Shown here piece by piece: positions 61,690-64,000 of a stretch of 64,000 nucleotides of DNA. Numbering within the stretch: position 1 is the first letter of the stretch; each line of letters starts with the position of its first letter. The notes beneath the pieces are model-generated. The model was not told where the DNA came from, ran no database searches, and worked only from the letters and a program-made list of their open reading frames with translations. This stretch comes from Hahella sp. (lineage in GTDB: Bacteria > Pseudomonadota > Gammaproteobacteria > Pseudomonadales > Oleiphilaceae), in NCBI GenBank assembly GCA_028280065.1, contig JANQMN010000035.1, positions 29,026-93,025 of the forward strand. Direction: 5' to 3'. The position numbers and the translations under genes were made by a program.

Positions 61690-64000
61690 ATGGATGCCAT
61701 CGAAGCGGCTCGACAACAGGCGGCTAAGCTGCATCAGGCCGCTTGTGCCCGGGGCAGTGATACCAGCGCGTTGTTGTCTTTCGTCATGGGTGAGGCAGAG
61801 CGGCGCGGAATAGATGTTTATCCACTGGCCCAGGGAGACCCCCAACTTAATGGTGGGAGAGCCCTCTACGACAGCCAGGCAGGGATGATTCTTTTTGAAG
61901 ACGTGGGCAGTGATTTCGACAAAGCCTTTCTAATCGCTCATGAAATTGGTCATTTGGAGTTGGAAGGTGCTACGCAGGATGACCTCACTGAGGAAATTGA
62001 TCCCGACCGATCTGCCGAAGCACCTGCGGTGGGTGCCGAACGAGTGGTTGACTATGGCTGCCACGAGCGGCGTGAGATCGTCATGGATCTTTTTGCCCGC
62101 GAATTGCTGCTGCCCCGCAGTGTGGCAAGACGCTGGCACATCGATGAACAGCTGTCTTCCGAGGCAATCGCCGATCGATTACAAGCCCCGTTGAGTCTGG
62201 TTCAACAGCAGTTGCTCGATGCGCTGCTGTTGCCACCCATTACGCCACCACCCACAGAGTCCGTAGCAACACCGGTCGGTTTGGATGATTCTCAACGCAA
62301 CGCCGCCTTACACCGTGGCAGTGCCTTCCAACTCCAAGCAGGGCCGGGCACCGGTAAAACCCGCACCCTGGTACATCGCATTGAGTCTTTGCTGGAAGAT
62401 GGGGTAGATCCTGGGGCTATCCTGGTGTTGACCTTCTCTAACAAGGCCGCCGGAGAGCTGCGCGAGCGTATCGCCGCCAAGTTTCCCGAAGCAGTGGCTA
62501 CACTGTGGTTGGGTACCTTCCACTCTTTCGGGCTGGATATTGTGCACCGCTTTTATGACTGGTTGGACTTGTCCGAAAATCCCAGGGTGATTTCGCGCTA
62601 CGAAGCTATCGAACTGCTTGAAGACGAAATAGCGCGGCTTCCGCTTAAGCACTTTCGCAACCTCTACGATCCAACCCTAGACTTGGGCGATATGCTCTCG
62701 GCTATCTCGCGTGCGAAAGACGAAGTCGTGAACGCCACCGAATATCGAGCATTGGCAGAGGCCATGCTTGAGGCTTCTCGAGAGTTACCTTCGGGTGACG
62801 ATGCTGAAAAACAGCGTGAACGGGCTGAAAAATGCATTGATGTAGCAGAGTTATATCAAGTCTATGAGACTGTGTTGCAGCGTACCGACAGCGTTGATTT
62901 TGGCGATCTGGTTTCGCTACCTGTGCGCTTGGTGGAGTCAGAGCCAGAAGTTCAACAACTGCTCGCATCACGCCACAAACACATTTTGGTGGACGAGTAC
63001 CAGGATGTTAACCGTGCCTCAGTGCGCTTGATTAAGGCCATTGCGGGAGAAGGCAAGCGGCTTTGGGTCGTCGGAGATTCGCGCCAATCCATCTACCGTT
63101 TTCGGGGCGCTTCGTCGATCAACATGAAGCGCTTTATTGAGGACTTTCCCGGCGCACAAGTAGCAGGACTGGATATCAATTACCGCTCCTCAAGTGAAAT
63201 TGTTGATCTCTATCGTCACTTTTCGACGAGCATGAAAGCCACAGAGGGGGCTTTGCCTTTGCAGCTCCATGCCCATCATGGTTCTTTGGGAGAACAACCC
63301 GAGTTACGCGTGGCTACCACCCCTGATGACGAAATTGCCGTGCTCGCTGCGGCGATAATGGAGAAGAAAAGCCAGGGTGTCGAATACAAAGATCAGGCCA
63401 TACTCTGTACTTCCAACAACCGCTTGAGCGAGATCGCTGCCAGTCTTGAAGGCCTCGGTCTGCCGGTATTGTATTTAGGCAGCCTGTTTGAACGCGAAGA
63501 AATTAAGGATCTGTTGTCACTGCTGTCGTTAGTCACTGACCGGCGTGCCACGGGCCTGGTGCGGGCGGCGACACTGCCTGGCTACGCCTTTCGGTTGGAA
63601 CATATCACTGCGCTACAGCAGTACCTGCGCGAAGCTGACCCCGATCCCTTGGGCTGGGGAGCGCTGGTCGATGAGGTACCCGGTTTAGATGAACAAGCCC
63701 GCGAAAACCTCAAACGCCTGTCGGCTGTTTTGGGGGATGTTCCCACCAATGCCAACCCTTGGCCGGTGCTGGCAAGCCTGGTCATTAATCGATTAGGCTG
63801 GGCAAAGCAGGCGGCTATGGCCAATGACCTACAAGGCCAAATGAAGGGAATTGCCCTGTGGCAACTGTTGAATTTTGCCCGTAACCCCATCAACAGCAGC
63901 GGATTGCCTATTGATAGGCTGCTGTCGCGCATTCGCCGCATTGTGCTGCTCTCCGAAGACCGTGAAATGCGTCAACTCCCTCAGGCGGCGCACAGCATCA
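61690..64000 (+). CDS. ImmA/IrrE-type metallopeptidase fused to UvrD-family helicase (3' end outside window)
   Basis: 770 residues seen, open to the right edge. N-terminal zincin: HEIGH at 84-88 and the third-ligand context REIVMDLFARELLLP (Glu129), the ImmA/IrrE pattern. After a Pro-rich linker (about 181-192) comes an SF1A helicase: Q-motif LDDSQRNAA, Walker A GPGTGKT (218-224), motif Ia LTFSNKAAGELRER, motif Ic GTFHSFG, motif II LVDEYQDVN, motif III GDSRQSIYRFRGA and motif IV LDINYRSS. The remaining motifs V-VI lie beyond the window. Starts 3 bp after the HTH gene. Peptidase and helicase in one chain suggest DNA-status-triggered proteolysis, as inference. Confidence 0.85.
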   Translation, partial: MDAIEAARQQAAKLHQAACARGSDTSALLSFVMGEAERRGIDVYPLAQGDPQLNGGRALYDSQAGMILFEDVGSDFDKAFLIAHEIGHLELEGATQDDLTEEIDPDRSAEAPAVGAERVVDYGCHERREIVMDLFARELLLPRSVARRWHIDEQLSSEAIADRLQAPLSLVQQQLLDALLLPPITPPPTESVATPVGLDDSQRNAALHRGSAFQLQAGPGTGKTRTLVHRIESLLEDGVDPGAILVLTFSNKAAGELRERIAAKFPEAVATLWLGTFHSFGLDIVHRFYDWLDLSENPRVISRYEAIELLEDEIARLPLKHFRNLYDPTLDLGDMLSAISRAKDEVVNATEYRALAEAMLEASRELPSGDDAEKQRERAEKCIDVAELYQVYETVLQRTDSVDFGDLVSLPVRLVESEPEVQQLLASRHKHILVDEYQDVNRASVRLIKAIAGEGKRLWVVGDSRQSIYRFRGASSINMKRFIEDFPGAQVAGLDINYRSSSEIVDLYRHFSTSMKATEGALPLQLHAHHGSLGEQPELRVATTPDDEIAVLAAAIMEKKSQGVEYKDQAILCTSNNRLSEIAASLEGLGLPVLYLGSLFEREEIKDLLSLLSLVTDRRATGLVRAATLPGYAFRLEHITALQQYLREADPDPLGWGALVDEVPGLDEQARENLKRLSAVLGDVPTNANPWPVLASLVINRLGWAKQAAMANDLQGQMKGIALWQLLNFARNPINSSGLPIDRLLSRIRRIVLLSEDREMRQLPQAAHSI

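Noticed and set aside
1..64000. CRISPR arrays, rRNA or tRNA genes, replication origin
   Set aside because: No regularly spaced direct repeats of CRISPR type, no rRNA conserved segments, no tRNA cloverleaf and no DnaA-box cluster were found on reading both strands.

Overview
The window looks like chromosome of a free-living, probably marine, gammaproteobacterium. The evidence is a complete Pseudomonas-type System I cytochrome c maturation operon with separate ccmH and ccmI, the tesA / ybbA-ybbP block, divergent xseA and guaBA, and lone housekeeping genes (upp, argS). Base composition is roughly balanced; the mobile segment near 41-48.5 kb is visibly more A/T-rich. The species cannot be fixed from the sequence. 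I saw no rRNA, tRNA or CRISPR array.

Layout. 1-2.5 kb: a thiolase cut by the window edge, then ComFB-like, PilZ and DUF1244 proteins. 2.7-10.1 kb: ccmABCDEFGHI. 10.3-20.5 kb: a small membrane protein, a hybrid histidine kinase whose first receiver has lost its phospho-acceptor Asp, a SlyD-like isomerase, a coupled SulP transporter / tandem Usp pair, small DUF proteins, a Gly/Ala-rich membrane-active-looking protein, a Cache-PAS-GGDEF diguanylate cyclase and upp. 20.5-33.3 kb: a methyltransferase-TPR protein, a LonN protein, argS, an SDR, tesA divergent from ybbA-ybbP, then a tight run of glycosyltransferase, hydrolase and two hotdog thioesterases. 33.4-39.3 kb: a Usp, a lipoprotein joining a CxxCH haem site to a PHM-type copper monooxygenase, a palindromic MITE-like element, an ABM monooxygenase with an iron alcohol dehydrogenase, a GreAB-like factor and an exported intradiol dioxygenase.

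Mobile island, 41.29-48.54 kb. The ends carry 12-bp inverted repeats (TGTAGATGCTTG / CAAGCATCTACA) and ordered ~22-bp sub-terminal repeats about 32 bp apart. The flanking target duplication is CTTAGG / TTTAGG. Removing the element and one duplication restores an uninterrupted 88-codon gene just upstream of a 453-residue unknown protein. Inside are a serine resolvase, a truncated rve/DDE transposase, a DUF1016 (YhcG-like) nuclease and a complete type II CBASS operon (CapV phospholipase, DncV-like CD-NTase, Cap2 E2-E1 ligase, Cap3 JAMM protease). Cap2 appears to start at CTG.

48.6-58.6 kb: a frameshifted alpha/beta hydrolase with operator-like repeats in its promoter, a very large exported DUF4214 / calcium-repeat / propeller protein, xseA, guaB and guaA.

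58.6-64 kb, downstream of guaA (a known island insertion site): a MazF-like protein with a coiled-coil tail, then a translationally coupled operon of an atypical sigma factor, a protein with an XRE-like HTH, and an ImmA/IrrE-type metallopeptidase fused to a UvrD-family helicase (cut by the window end). This last operon is the best candidate here for an undescribed system. A working model, purely inferred, is that the helicase senses aberrant DNA and its protease domain inactivates the HTH protein, freeing the sigma factor.
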